From contig NZ_CP013854.1 of assembly GCF_001698125.1 (NCBI RefSeq), forward strand, positions 1,550,001 through 1,614,000: a stretch of DNA of 64,000 bases, written 5' to 3'. Each line of letters starts with the position of its first letter. Position 1 is the first letter of the stretch. A program made the translations under genes and the position numbers. Below are positions 16,829 to 24,659 of this stretch, one piece after another. A model generated the notes under the pieces. The model saw only the letters and a list, made by a program, of their open reading frames with translations. It was not told the DNA's origin and did not search any database. This DNA comes from Pseudonocardia sp. HH130630-07. Its GTDB lineage: Bacteria > Actinomycetota > Actinomycetes > Mycobacteriales > Pseudonocardiaceae.

Positions 16829-16863
16829 GGACCGAGACTCCCGCCGCGCGACGACCGGCGGAT

Positions 16864-16967
16864 CCGACGAACGACACCCGCGCACCCCGACGAACGACAC
16901 CCCGTGGCGCCCGATGGCGCCACATGGCGCACAACGGCTTGTCCATGGCGCCATTGTGCGCCATAAT
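16864..16967 (+). promoter_or_regulatory. Promoter and repeated operators of the RHH/DUF4097/ABC operon
   Basis: The region holds a 16-bp direct repeat CCGACGAACGACACCC (16864-16879, 16887-16902), the palindrome ATGGCGCCAT (16945-16954), TGGCGCCA (16915-16922), and an 11-bp inverted pair ATGGCGCACAA (16924-16934) / TTGTGCGCCAT (16954-16964). TTGTCC (16939-16944) and CATAAT (16962-16967) with a 17-bp spacer make a good promoter that ends six bases before ATG 16974, so the mRNA is probably leaderless and the operator overlaps the promoter. Confidence 0.6.
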
Positions 16968-16973
16968 GGCGTC

Positions 16974-17480
16974 ATGGAGTTGGACGGATACGTGGACCGG
17001 CTGCGATCGCAGTTCGCCGCCGTCAGTGATGTGGCCGACGACGAGGTCCTGGACGTGGCCGAGCGGCTGGTGGCACCACTGGAGGCCACCGTGCGCCTGG
17101 TGCTGCTGGAGGCTCTGGCCACCGCGGCCGACGAGATCACCCTCGATCTCGCACCCGGATCGGTGCACGTGCGGCTCAACGGGGCCGATCCCGCGTTCGT
17201 CGTCACGCCGCCCCCGGCCGGACCGCCGGCCGGTGCGCCGTCCGCACCTGCGACGGCCCCGGCCGCGCCACCGCCGGTCACCGGGACCGACGACGGTCCC
17301 GCGGCCTGGATCAACTTCCGGCCGCCGGAGAGCCTGAAGACCCGGATCGAGGACGCCGCCGGTCGCGACGGCCTCAGCGTCAACACCTGGCTGACCCGCG
17401 TGGCGACGGCCGCGCTGGACCAGCCGCCCGCGCCCGTCCACCCGCCGGACGGCCGCCGCCGGACCGGCTGGTTCGCCTAG
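16974..17480 (+). CDS. HicB-like ribbon-helix-helix protein
   Basis: The 168-residue protein has an N-terminal helical part (MELDGYVDRLRSQFAAVSDV), a Pro/Ala-rich linker and a C-terminal ribbon-helix-helix segment (WINFRPPESLKTRIEDAAGR, then GLSVNTWLTRVATAAL) like HicB/Arc-type DNA-binding domains. No HicA toxin is adjacent. In actinobacteria such genes often precede DUF4097 and DrrAB-type ABC genes, as here. It probably binds the TGGCGC repeats at its own promoter. Its TAG stop is part of the CTAG target of the IS that follows, so the protein is intact but its link to the downstream genes is cut. Confidence 0.7.
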   Translation: MELDGYVDRLRSQFAAVSDVADDEVLDVAERLVAPLEATVRLVLLEALATAADEITLDLAPGSVHVRLNGADPAFVVTPPPAGPPAGAPSAPATAPAAPPPVTGTDDGPAAWINFRPPESLKTRIEDAAGRDGLSVNTWLTRVATAALDQPPAPVHPPDGRRRTGWFA

Positions 17481-18420
17481 GGCGTGTCTCCCAGATAGGC
17501 GGACCGGGGTGCGCGATGCTTGATCGGTGCCGCGTACCGCTGTCCTGACTGATGCCCAGTGGGCCCGTCTGGCGCCGCTGTTGCCCTCCTCCGAGGGTCG
17601 TCGCGGGCGCCCGTTCCGCGATGACCGCCGGGTGATCGAGGGGATCATCTACCGGTATCGGTGCGGGCTTCCCTGGCGCGACGTCCCAGCCGAGTTCGGG
17701 CCGTGGCAGACGTTGTGGAAGCGGCACCGCCGCTACAGCGGCGACGGCACCTGGGACCACATCCTGGCTGCTCTTCTGATCGAGGCCGACGCCGCCGAGG
17801 TGCTCGGGTGGGCGGTCAGCGTGGACTCCACGATCATCCGTGCCCACCAGCACGCCGCGACCCTCAAGCGCGACACAGGGGGCCGGATCGAACTACACGA
17901 ATCTGCTCGCCGAACCAGCAGATCACGCGCTGGGACGGTCCCGCGGAGGGCTGTCGACGAAGATCCACCAGCTCGTTGACGGGCACGGCCGCCCGCTGGT
18001 GGTCCTCCTCGGCCCCGGCCAGGGCGGCGACTCGCCAATGTTTCCGCACCTGATGGCGCACCTGAGCATCGCCCGACCGGGCCCGGGACGACCCCGGACC
18101 CGGCCTGAACGCGTGCGCGCGGACAAGGCCTACTCCTCACGCGCGATCCGCCGGCACCTGCGCGAGCGCCGGATCATCGCTGTCATTCCGGAGCCCTCTG
18201 ACCAGCAGGGACACCGCAAACGACGGGGCTCACGCGGCGGCCGACCGCCCGCATTCGATCCGGTCGACTACCGAAACCGCAACGTCGTCGAGCGCGGGTT
18301 CTGCCACGTCAAGCAGTGGCGCGGGCTGGCCACCCGTTACGACAAGCTCGCCCTGACCTTCCGCGGCGGCGCCGTCCTGAAGGCAATCGTCACCTGGCTC
18401 CGCGCATTGGGAGACACACC
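17481..18420 (+). mobile_element. IS5-family (IS427-type) insertion sequence, copy 2
   Basis: This is the same 940-bp element as at 3616-4555 but in the opposite orientation, with ends GGCGTGTCTCCCA and TGGGAGACACACC and flanking CTAG at 17477-17480 and 18421-18424. It has landed on the stop codon of the ribbon-helix-helix gene and separates it from the DUF4097-ABC genes. The near-identity of the two copies suggests recent movement. Confidence 0.93.
17527..17979 (+). CDS. IS427-type transposase, frame A, copy 2
   Basis: The 150-residue frame is equivalent to the one in copy 1: LTDAQWARLAPLLP, RYRCGLPWRDVPAEFGPW and VDSTIIRAHQ with the first catalytic Asp. It starts at GTG 17527. It contains Ile in LLIEADAAEV where copy 1 has Val. 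The tail after RDTGGRIEL is out of the family frame, which points to frameshifting into frame B. Confidence 0.85.
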   Translation: MPRTAVLTDAQWARLAPLLPSSEGRRGRPFRDDRRVIEGIIYRYRCGLPWRDVPAEFGPWQTLWKRHRRYSGDGTWDHILAALLIEADAAEVLGWAVSVDSTIIRAHQHAATLKRDTGGRIELHESARRTSRSRAGTVPRRAVDEDPPAR

Positions 18421-18424
18421 CTAG
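17840..18424 (+). CDS. IS427-type transposase, frame B, copy 2
   Basis: Frame B lies one base forward of frame A and overlaps it over 17840-17979. It carries ADKAYSSRAIR and VVERGFCHVKQWRGLATRYD, the second Asp and the Glu of the DDE triad. It has His in LMAHLSI where copy 1 has Arg. As in copy 1 the TAG stop (18422-18424) is supplied by the CTAG target next to the element's final CC, not by the element itself. Confidence 0.85.
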   Translation: MPTSTPRPSSATQGAGSNYTNLLAEPADHALGRSRGGLSTKIHQLVDGHGRPLVVLLGPGQGGDSPMFPHLMAHLSIARPGPGRPRTRPERVRADKAYSSRAIRRHLRERRIIAVIPEPSDQQGHRKRRGSRGGRPPAFDPVDYRNRNVVERGFCHVKQWRGLATRYDKLALTFRGGAVLKAIVTWLRALGDTP

Positions 18425-18491
18425 CCCACCCCACCCACCCGCGCACCACTCACTCACGGCATCCGCAGCGGTGCCGGGGAGGCGATCACCC

Positions 18492-19334
18492 ATGCCCGTC
18501 TTCGACACCCCCGAACCCGTCACCGCGACCGTCGAGCTGCCGATCGGCGAGCTCCGGGTCACCGCGGGCGACCGCACCGACACCGAGGTCGTCGTCCGCG
18601 CCACCCCCGCCGACCAGGCGCAGGCCGACGCGGTGCGTATCGAGCTGGTCGGCCGCGACCTGCGGGTCACCGGCCCCCGGCCCGGCCTGCTGCAGAAGCT
18701 CACCCCGCGGACCCCCGGCCGGTCCCTGGAGATCGAGATCGCCCTCCCGTCCGGCTCGTCGCTGTCCGCGCGGACGACCTACGGCGGGGTGACCGCCGAG
18801 GGCGGGCTCGCGTCCTGCGAGGTCCGCACGGACTACGGCGACGTCCTGGTCGCCGACGCGGCGACGGCCGATCTCGCGGTCGGCTACGGCCGGGCTCGGG
18901 TGACCGGGAGCGTCACCGGGGACGCCACCCTGGCCGCCGACCACGGCGGTGTGCGGGTCGCGCACGTCGGCGGCGCGGCCGTGCTCCGCAGCAAGCACGG
19001 CGCCATCCGCGCCGACCACCTCGCCGGGACGGCCGAGCTGACCGGGACCCACGGCGACATCGACGTCGACGCGGTCGACGGCGACGTCCGGGTGCGCACC
19101 GCCTACGGCAGCGTCCGGCTCGGCCGGGTCGCCCGGGGCGAGGTGACGCTGTCCAGCACGCACGGCCGGCTCGACGTCGGCGTCGCCGGAGCCAGTGCCG
19201 CCTGGCTCGACCTCGACACCGGCGGGCGGGTCGTCAACGCGCTGACCGCCCGGGACGACGCGACCGGATTCACCGAGACGGTGACCGTCCACGCCCGGTC
19301 CCGGGAGGGCGACATCGTGATCCGGCGGGCCTGA
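18492..19334 (+). CDS. DUF4097 beta-helix-like protein
   Basis: The 280-residue protein is built of repeating short strands typical of DUF4097/DUF4098: SARTTYGGVTAEGG, VRTDYGDVLVAD, LAADHGGVRVAHVGG, LRSKHGAIRADHL, VRTAYGSVRLGRV and LSSTHGRLDVG. It lacks a signal peptide, so it is probably cytoplasmic. The ATG at 18492 follows GGGGAGG. In related operons it sits between an HicB-like regulator and DrrAB exporters; its role is unknown. Here the IS lies 71 bp upstream, so expression may depend on IS-borne or local signals. Confidence 0.8.
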   Translation: MPVFDTPEPVTATVELPIGELRVTAGDRTDTEVVVRATPADQAQADAVRIELVGRDLRVTGPRPGLLQKLTPRTPGRSLEIEIALPSGSSLSARTTYGGVTAEGGLASCEVRTDYGDVLVADAATADLAVGYGRARVTGSVTGDATLAADHGGVRVAHVGGAAVLRSKHGAIRADHLAGTAELTGTHGDIDVDAVDGDVRVRTAYGSVRLGRVARGEVTLSSTHGRLDVGVAGASAAWLDLDTGGRVVNALTARDDATGFTETVTVHARSREGDIVIRRA

Positions 19335-19441
19335 GCCGCCGCCCCGCCCGGGGACCCGCACGACCACCACCGCGCCCGCACGGTCGCGCGCGGTCGCCCC
19401 GTCCTGCCCGCACGACCCCGTCGGACGATCGGAGTACCCGC

Positions 19442-20404
19442 ATGTCCCGAACCCCCGCGATCAGCATCACCGGCCTGCAGAAGTCCTACGGCGACCAGCC
19501 GGTCCTGCGCGACGTCGACGCCGACGTCGCGCCCGGCACGGTGTTCGCCCTGCTCGGCCCGAACGGGGCCGGCAAGACCACCATGGTCCGGATCCTCTCG
19601 ACCCTCGTCCGCGCCGACTCCGGCCGCATCCGGATCGACGGTCACGACCCGGTCACCGATCCTGACGCCGTCCGCGCCGTGATCGGCGTGACCGGGCAGT
19701 TCTCCGCCGTGGACGGGCTGCTCACCGGCGCGGAGAACCTGCGGCTCATGGCCGACCTGCACCACCTGCCCCGGGCCGAGGGCCGGGCGCGGACCCGCGG
19801 GCTGCTCGAACGGTTCGACCTCACCGAGGCCGCCGGACGGTCCGCGGGCACCTACTCCGGCGGCATGCGCCGGCGGCTGGACCTCGCGATGACGCTGGTC
19901 GGCGCGCCGCGGGTGCTCTTCCTCGACGAGCCGACGACCGGCCTCGACCCCCGCAGCCGCCGCGACCTCTGGCAGATCGTGCGCGACCTCGTCGACGAGG
20001 GGGTCACGGTCTTCCTGACCACCCAGTACCTGGAGGAGGCCGACCAGCTCGCCGACGACGTCGCCGTCCTCGACGGCGGCCGGCTGGTGGCCCGGGGCAG
20101 CCCCGCCCACCTCAAGACGCTGGTCCCGGGCGGTCACCTGCGGGTGCGGTTCGACGACCCCGGCGCCCTCGCCGTCGCCACGGCGGCGGTGCCGGACGCG
20201 ACGGCCGATCCGGAGGCCCTGAGCCTGCAGGTCCCCGGGCACGGCGTCCCCGCGCTGCGGGGCCTGCTCGACCGGCTCGACGCCGCCGGGGTCCACCCGG
20301 CGGAGCTGACCACCCACACCCCCGACCTCGACGACGTGTTCCTCGCCCTCACCGGCCGCCCGGCGGCGGCCGAGGGACCCACCAGGAAGGTGACCGCCCC
20401 GTGA
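19442..20404 (+). CDS. ABC exporter ATP-binding protein (DrrA-like)
   Basis: The 320-residue protein has Walker A GPNGAGKTT, signature YSGGMRRRLDLAMTL and Walker B RVLFLDEPTTGLDPRSR. The switch region reads VFLTTQYLEEADQLAD with Gln in place of His, as in the daunorubicin-resistance DrrA group. A DrrA-type C-terminal domain follows (LRGLLDRLDAAGVHPAEL, then TPDLDDVFLALTG). It powers export of a small hydrophobic compound with the permease that overlaps its 3' end. Confidence 0.9.
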   Translation: MSRTPAISITGLQKSYGDQPVLRDVDADVAPGTVFALLGPNGAGKTTMVRILSTLVRADSGRIRIDGHDPVTDPDAVRAVIGVTGQFSAVDGLLTGAENLRLMADLHHLPRAEGRARTRGLLERFDLTEAAGRSAGTYSGGMRRRLDLAMTLVGAPRVLFLDEPTTGLDPRSRRDLWQIVRDLVDEGVTVFLTTQYLEEADQLADDVAVLDGGRLVARGSPAHLKTLVPGGHLRVRFDDPGALAVATAAVPDATADPEALSLQVPGHGVPALRGLLDRLDAAGVHPAELTTHTPDLDDVFLALTGRPAAAEGPTRKVTAP

Positions 20405-21237
20405 GCGCCCACCCGGCATCCGCCGCCCCGGTCCTCGGCCGCCCCCGCCCGCTGGCGGACTCGCTCACGATGCTGCGGCGACGGCTGCGGCAGATGCGCC
20501 GCCACCCGTCGCTGACGCTGCTGCTCGTCGGCCAGCCGATCGTGCTGCTCCTGCTGTTCGTCACCGTCTTCGGCGGGACCATGGGCGCCGGGCTGGCCGG
20601 GGCCGGCGGCGGGCGCGCCGAGTACCTCACCTACATCACCCCGGCCGTCCTGCTGATGACGATCGCCAGCGTCGCGCTGGCCACCGCGATCGGGGTCGCC
20701 ACCGACATGACCGAGGGAATCGTCGCCCGGTTCCGGACCATGGCCGTCGCCCGGGTCAGCATGCTCGCCGGACACGTCACCGGGGCGCTCGTGCAGACCG
20801 CGTTCGCGGTCGTGCTGGTGCTCGCTGTGGCGGTCGGCCTCGGGTTCCGCAGCGACGCCGGGCCGACGGCCTGGCTCGGCGTCGCCGCGCTGTTGCTGCT
20901 GATGACGATCGCGCTGACCTGGTTCACCGTGGCGCTCGGCCTGGCCGCGAGCTCGGTCGAGACGGCCAGCAACACCCCGATGTTCCTAGTGCTGCTGCCG
21001 TTCCTCGGCAGCGGCTTCGTCCCCACCGGGTCCATGCCGGCCGGCATCCGGTGGTTCGCCGAGTACCAGCCGTTCACCCCGATGATCGACGCCCTGCGCG
21101 GGCTGCTCGGCGTCGGCCCCGGGGCCGGTACCGACCTGGGGACCGACGCCGCACTCACCGTCGGCTGGTGCGTGCTCATCACCGGCGCGAGCTACCTGTG
21201 GGCCCGGCGGCTCTACGACACCCGCGCCGAGCGCTGA
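20401..21237 (+). CDS. ABC-2 exporter permease (DrrB-like)
   Basis: The 278-residue membrane protein has about six hydrophobic segments and the ABC-2 pattern, with LLLVGQPIVLLLLFVTVFGG near the front, then ATDMTEGIVARFRTMAVAR and FVPTGSMPAGIRWFAEYQPF. GTG 20401 overlaps the ATPase stop (GTGA), so the two are translationally coupled. Together they form a DrrAB-type exporter; the substrate is unknown. The 3' end overlaps the convergent NmrA-like gene by 25 bp. Confidence 0.88.
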   Translation: MSAHPASAAPVLGRPRPLADSLTMLRRRLRQMRRHPSLTLLLVGQPIVLLLLFVTVFGGTMGAGLAGAGGGRAEYLTYITPAVLLMTIASVALATAIGVATDMTEGIVARFRTMAVARVSMLAGHVTGALVQTAFAVVLVLAVAVGLGFRSDAGPTAWLGVAALLLLMTIALTWFTVALGLAASSVETASNTPMFLVLLPFLGSGFVPTGSMPAGIRWFAEYQPFTPMIDALRGLLGVGPGAGTDLGTDAALTVGWCVLITGASYLWARRLYDTRAER

Positions 21238-22082
21238 TCGGACCGGGCCGTCCCGTGGGCCCGCTCCATCGCCGCGGCGAACGACACCGGGTCCCGGCCG
21301 AGCGCGGCCCGCACCCCGTCGGTCGTCGCGACGTTGCGGCCGTCGAACAGCTCGGCGAACAGCCCGGTGAGGCCGTCGGCCGCGGGCTCGGGCAGGCCGG
21401 CCGCCAGCAGGTCCGCCCGGAACTCCGGGCCGCTCACCGCGCGGTAGGTCACCGGGTGCCCGGCGGCCCGCGAGAGCACCGCGGCGACCTCGGCCATCGT
21501 CAGTGCCGCCGGCCCGGTCAGCTCGTGGACGCCGTCGGGGATCTCCCCGCGCAGCCCCGCGACGGCGACGTCGGCGAGGTCGTCCAGGTCGACGAACGGC
21601 TCGGCCACCGCACCGGCCAGCAGCCGCAGCTCACCGGCGCCGACCGACGCCGCGAGCAGGTCCTCGGTGAACCCCTGGGCGAAGAACGCGGACCGCACCA
21701 CCACCGTCGGCAGTCCGGCGGCCTGCACCGCCCGTTCCGAACGCAGGGCGCCCTCCTCGCCGCGCCCGGTGAGCAGGACCAGCCGGCCGACCCCGGCCCG
21801 GGCCGCGGCGGCGGCGAACGCGCCGAGCACGGCGTCCGCGCCGGGGAAGCCGGCGTCCGGGGCGAAGCAGAGGTAGGCGGCGGCGAGCGGACGGCCGTCG
21901 TCGCCGGGGGCGAGGACGTCGTCCCAGGTGGCCGGGTCGTCCCAGGAGAACGGCGGCCGGGTCCGGCGGCCGACGGCCCGGACCCGCGTCCCGGCGGCGG
22001 TCAGCCGGTCGACGACGCGGCGCCCGGTCTTCCCGGAGGCGCCGGTGACGAGGATCGTTGCGGAGGAGTGTGTGGTGTCCAT
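21213..22082 (-). CDS. NmrA-like NAD(P)-binding protein (atypical SDR)
   Basis: The 289-residue protein opens with ILVTGASGKTGRRVVDRL, the glycine-rich NAD(P) motif of atypical short-chain dehydrogenases, and continues with RLVLLTGRGEEGALRSE and TVVVRSAFFAQGF, the pattern of NmrA/QOR2-like proteins. It lacks a clear YxxxK pair. Start ATG 22082 is set by the Rossmann motif near the N-terminus. It is divergent from the AraC gene at 22165 and probably controlled by it. Confidence 0.82.
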   Translation of the reverse strand: MDTTHSSATILVTGASGKTGRRVVDRLTAAGTRVRAVGRRTRPPFSWDDPATWDDVLAPGDDGRPLAAAYLCFAPDAGFPGADAVLGAFAAAAARAGVGRLVLLTGRGEEGALRSERAVQAAGLPTVVVRSAFFAQGFTEDLLAASVGAGELRLLAGAVAEPFVDLDDLADVAVAGLRGEIPDGVHELTGPAALTMAEVAAVLSRAAGHPVTYRAVSGPEFRADLLAAGLPEPAADGLTGLFAELFDGRNVATTDGVRAALGRDPVSFAAAMERAHGTARSDQRSARVS

Positions 22083-22164
22083 GGCGACGAGTCCACCGCA
22101 TCCGGGTTGGACGTCCCATGTTCGGAGTTGCCCGGTCCATGCGCCGTCGTCTACACCTGTCGCT

Positions 22165-23211
22165 GTGGACGAGATCGCCGGACTGCTCGACGGGCCGCGG
22201 GCCCGCGGCGCGTTCCTGTTGCGGTGCGTCCTCGACCCGCCGTACGCGGTGCGGATCGAGGACGAGGCCCCGCTCACGCTCGTCGTGATCACCGGGGGCG
22301 CGACACTCGTCCGGCACGGGGCCGCCGGCGGCGCGCTGCGGGCCGAGGCGGGCGACGTCGTCGTGCTGCGCGGTCCGCTGCCCTACACCTTCTGCTCCGC
22401 GGCCGACGTCGCCGTGCAGGCGGTGATCGGCGCCGACCAGCGGTGCCGGGTCCCGCACGGCACCCGGCGGCCGCCGACCGCGCTCGGCCTGCGGACCTGG
22501 GGACACCACGACGACGCGGAGTCCCGGATGCTCGTCGGGACCTACCCGGTCGGCGACGAGATCGGCGCCCGGCTGGTGCGCTCGCTGCCCGAGGTGACCG
22601 TCCTGCGCCCCGGCGACCTCGACGGCGGCGCCGTGCTCGCCCCGCTGGTCGCACTGCTCGACGCCGAGATCGAACGGGACGCGACCGGCCAGGCGGTCGT
22701 CCTCGACCGGGCACTGGACCTGCTGCTCGCCACCGTGCTGCGGGGATGGTTCGCCGGCCCGCTCGCCCCGCGGGCCGCCCGGGCCCGGCACGACCCGGCA
22801 CTCGGTGCCGCCCTGCGGGCGATGGACGACGACCCCGCCCGCGGCTGGACCGTCGCCTCCCTGGCCCGGACGGCCGGGCTGTCCCGGGCGGCGTTCGCCC
22901 GGCGGTTCGCCGAGCAGGTCGGCCGCACCCCGCTGGCCTGGCTGACCGACCTGCGCCTGTCCCTGGCCGCCGACCTGCTGCGGGGCACCGATCTCCCGCT
23001 CGCGACGATCGCCCGGCGGGTCGGTTACGGCAGCCCGTTCGCCCTGTCGGCCGCGTTCGTGCGCGAGCGGGGGCACCGCCCCGCGACCCTGCGCGCGGCG
23101 GTCCGTGCCGCCGATCCGCCACCCACTAGCGTGAACCCGACCACCACGAGCGACGGCTCCGGCGGGGCCGACCGGCTCGACCCGAGCACGGCACGGAGGA
23201 GCCCCAGATGA
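22165..23211 (+). CDS. AraC family regulator with N-terminal cupin domain
   Basis: The 348-residue protein has a cupin-type sensor part (LTLVVITGGATLVRHG, then EAGDVVVLRGPLPYTFCSAA) and a C-terminal AraC double helix-turn-helix (WTVASLARTAGLSRAAFARR and LATIARRVGYGSPFALSAAF). GTG 22165 lies seven bases after TACACC, suggesting a leaderless message. It is divergent from the NmrA-like gene and overlaps the methyltransferase start by four bases, so it may activate both. Confidence 0.85.
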   Translation: MDEIAGLLDGPRARGAFLLRCVLDPPYAVRIEDEAPLTLVVITGGATLVRHGAAGGALRAEAGDVVVLRGPLPYTFCSAADVAVQAVIGADQRCRVPHGTRRPPTALGLRTWGHHDDAESRMLVGTYPVGDEIGARLVRSLPEVTVLRPGDLDGGAVLAPLVALLDAEIERDATGQAVVLDRALDLLLATVLRGWFAGPLAPRAARARHDPALGAALRAMDDDPARGWTVASLARTAGLSRAAFARRFAEQVGRTPLAWLTDLRLSLAADLLRGTDLPLATIARRVGYGSPFALSAAFVRERGHRPATLRAAVRAADPPPTSVNPTTTSDGSGGADRLDPSTARRSPR

Positions 23212-24020
23212 GCGACCGTCCCGAACCGGGCCTCGAACCGGATCTCGACCGCGCCAACGCCGCGCGCATGTACGACTACCTGCTGGGCGGGTCGCTGAAC
23301 TTCGCCGTCGACCGGGACGCGGCGGAGAACGCGCTCGCGCACTACCCGCACCTGCGCGACGTGGCGCAGTCGAACCGGCGTTTCCTCGGCCGGGCGGTGC
23401 GGTGGTGCCTGGACGACGGCGTGCACCAGTTCCTCGACCTGGGCTCCGGCATCCCGACGGCGGGCAACGTGCACGAGATCGCCCACCGGTCGGACCCGGC
23501 CGCCCGCGTCGCCTACGTCGACAACGAGCCGGTCGCGGTGCAGGCCAGCCGGACCGTGGTGGCCGATCTCGACACGGTCAGCATCACCCGGGCCGACCTG
23601 CGCACTCCGGCCGCGGTGCTCGGCGCCCCGACGGTGACCGGGCTGCTCGACCTCGACCGGCCGGTGGCCGTGATCGCGGTCGCGGTGCTGCACTTCGTGC
23701 CGGGCGACCTGGCCGAGCTGCTCGACGCCTACCGGGCGGTGCTGGCCCCGGGCAGCGTCGTGGTGCTCAGCCACAGCAGCGACGACGTCGACGACCCGGC
23801 GCTCGCCCGCCAGGTACGGGAGGCCGCGGCGACGTACGCGAACACCAGCACCTCGGCGACGCTGCGCACCCGCGCCGAGATCGTGGCCGCGCTGGGCGGG
23901 GCCGACCGGCTCGTCGGCCCCGGGCTGGTCGACGTCGTGGACTGGCCGCGGGCCGAGCCCGGCACCGACCGCACCGGCATCTACGGCGCCGTCGCGCGGG
24001 TCGCCACGGCGGCGCGCTGA
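23208..24020 (+). CDS. SAM-dependent methyltransferase, DUF574 (Methyltransf_19)
   Basis: The 270-residue protein matches the actinobacterial DUF574 family: NAARMYDYLLGGSLNFAVDR, then NRRFLGRAVRW, the SAM site FLDLGSGIPTAGNVHE, and VAYVDNEPVAVQASR. The fold is a class I methyltransferase; substrates are generally unknown. ATG 23208 overlaps the AraC stop. The large paralogue family is a marker of filamentous actinomycetes. Confidence 0.9.
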   Translation: MSDRPEPGLEPDLDRANAARMYDYLLGGSLNFAVDRDAAENALAHYPHLRDVAQSNRRFLGRAVRWCLDDGVHQFLDLGSGIPTAGNVHEIAHRSDPAARVAYVDNEPVAVQASRTVVADLDTVSITRADLRTPAAVLGAPTVTGLLDLDRPVAVIAVAVLHFVPGDLAELLDAYRAVLAPGSVVVLSHSSDDVDDPALARQVREAAATYANTSTSATLRTRAEIVAALGGADRLVGPGLVDVVDWPRAEPGTDRTGIYGAVARVATAAR

Positions 24021-24408
24021 GCCGTCACCGGGCCGAACCATCCGGTCGGCCCAGCCGGGTGTGACCCTGCGTGGTGCTACCGCCCGGTCGTGGTCGATAC
24101 GGGTCAACCGGCGTGAGCCGCACCTCCCGACACGCCGAAAGCGGGAGTAAATCGCAAAGCACACGAATGCGCATTCTTGTTGTTTCGTTCCGCGCGTCAC
24201 ATCGCTGACGGCGTCCGATACATCCGGTTCAGCCGGGCCGTTCCACGATGCCGGACGGTCTCCTTGACTTCCCGCATCGGCAGACGTGATGATTCCGAGA
24301 CCTCGACCCCAATGAGGACCGAGCGTCCATCCGGGACCGGTGATCCGATTGTTCCCGGCGCGACCTGGGCGCTTCCGTATCCGTGTGTCATCAGCGAGAG
24401 GTATCGAC
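24021..24408 (+). promoter_or_regulatory. AT-richer promoter region before the prephenate decarboxylase gene
   Basis: This 388-bp gap has no credible gene. It is noticeably less GC-rich than the surroundings between about 24130 and 24300 (for example GTAAATCGCAAAGC and TTCTTGTTGTTTCG). TTGACT (24264-24269) with TGATGA (24287-24292) and a 17-bp spacer is a possible promoter, followed by about 110 bp of leader. GAGAGG precedes the ATG at 24409. The promoter call is tentative. Confidence 0.35.
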
Positions 24409-24659
24409 ATGTCTGCACCCGGGTCGCCCACCACGACTGCAGGGACGAGGAACACCGACCTCGACGACATCCGTCATCTCCACACCCTGGGTCCGTCCGG
24501 AACGAATCTGGAGACCGCCGCGCACGAGTGGTTCCGGCGGCGCGACACGTCCGGGGAGATCACCTTGCACGAATCATTGGAGATCGCCCTCGAACGCGTC
24601 CCCAGAACGGGCGGGCACGCACTCGTCGCCTGCGCCGTCTATCCCGACCTGCACACACT

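Noticed and set aside
16974..17480. A HicAB toxin-antitoxin module
   Set aside because: No HicA-like toxin gene is adjacent; the HicB-like protein precedes DUF4097 and exporter genes, which fits a regulator.
3616..18420. A composite transposon carrying the sugar operon
   Set aside because: The DHFR-like gene restores exactly when only copy 1 is removed, so copy 1 is an independent simple insertion, and each copy has its own CTAG duplication.
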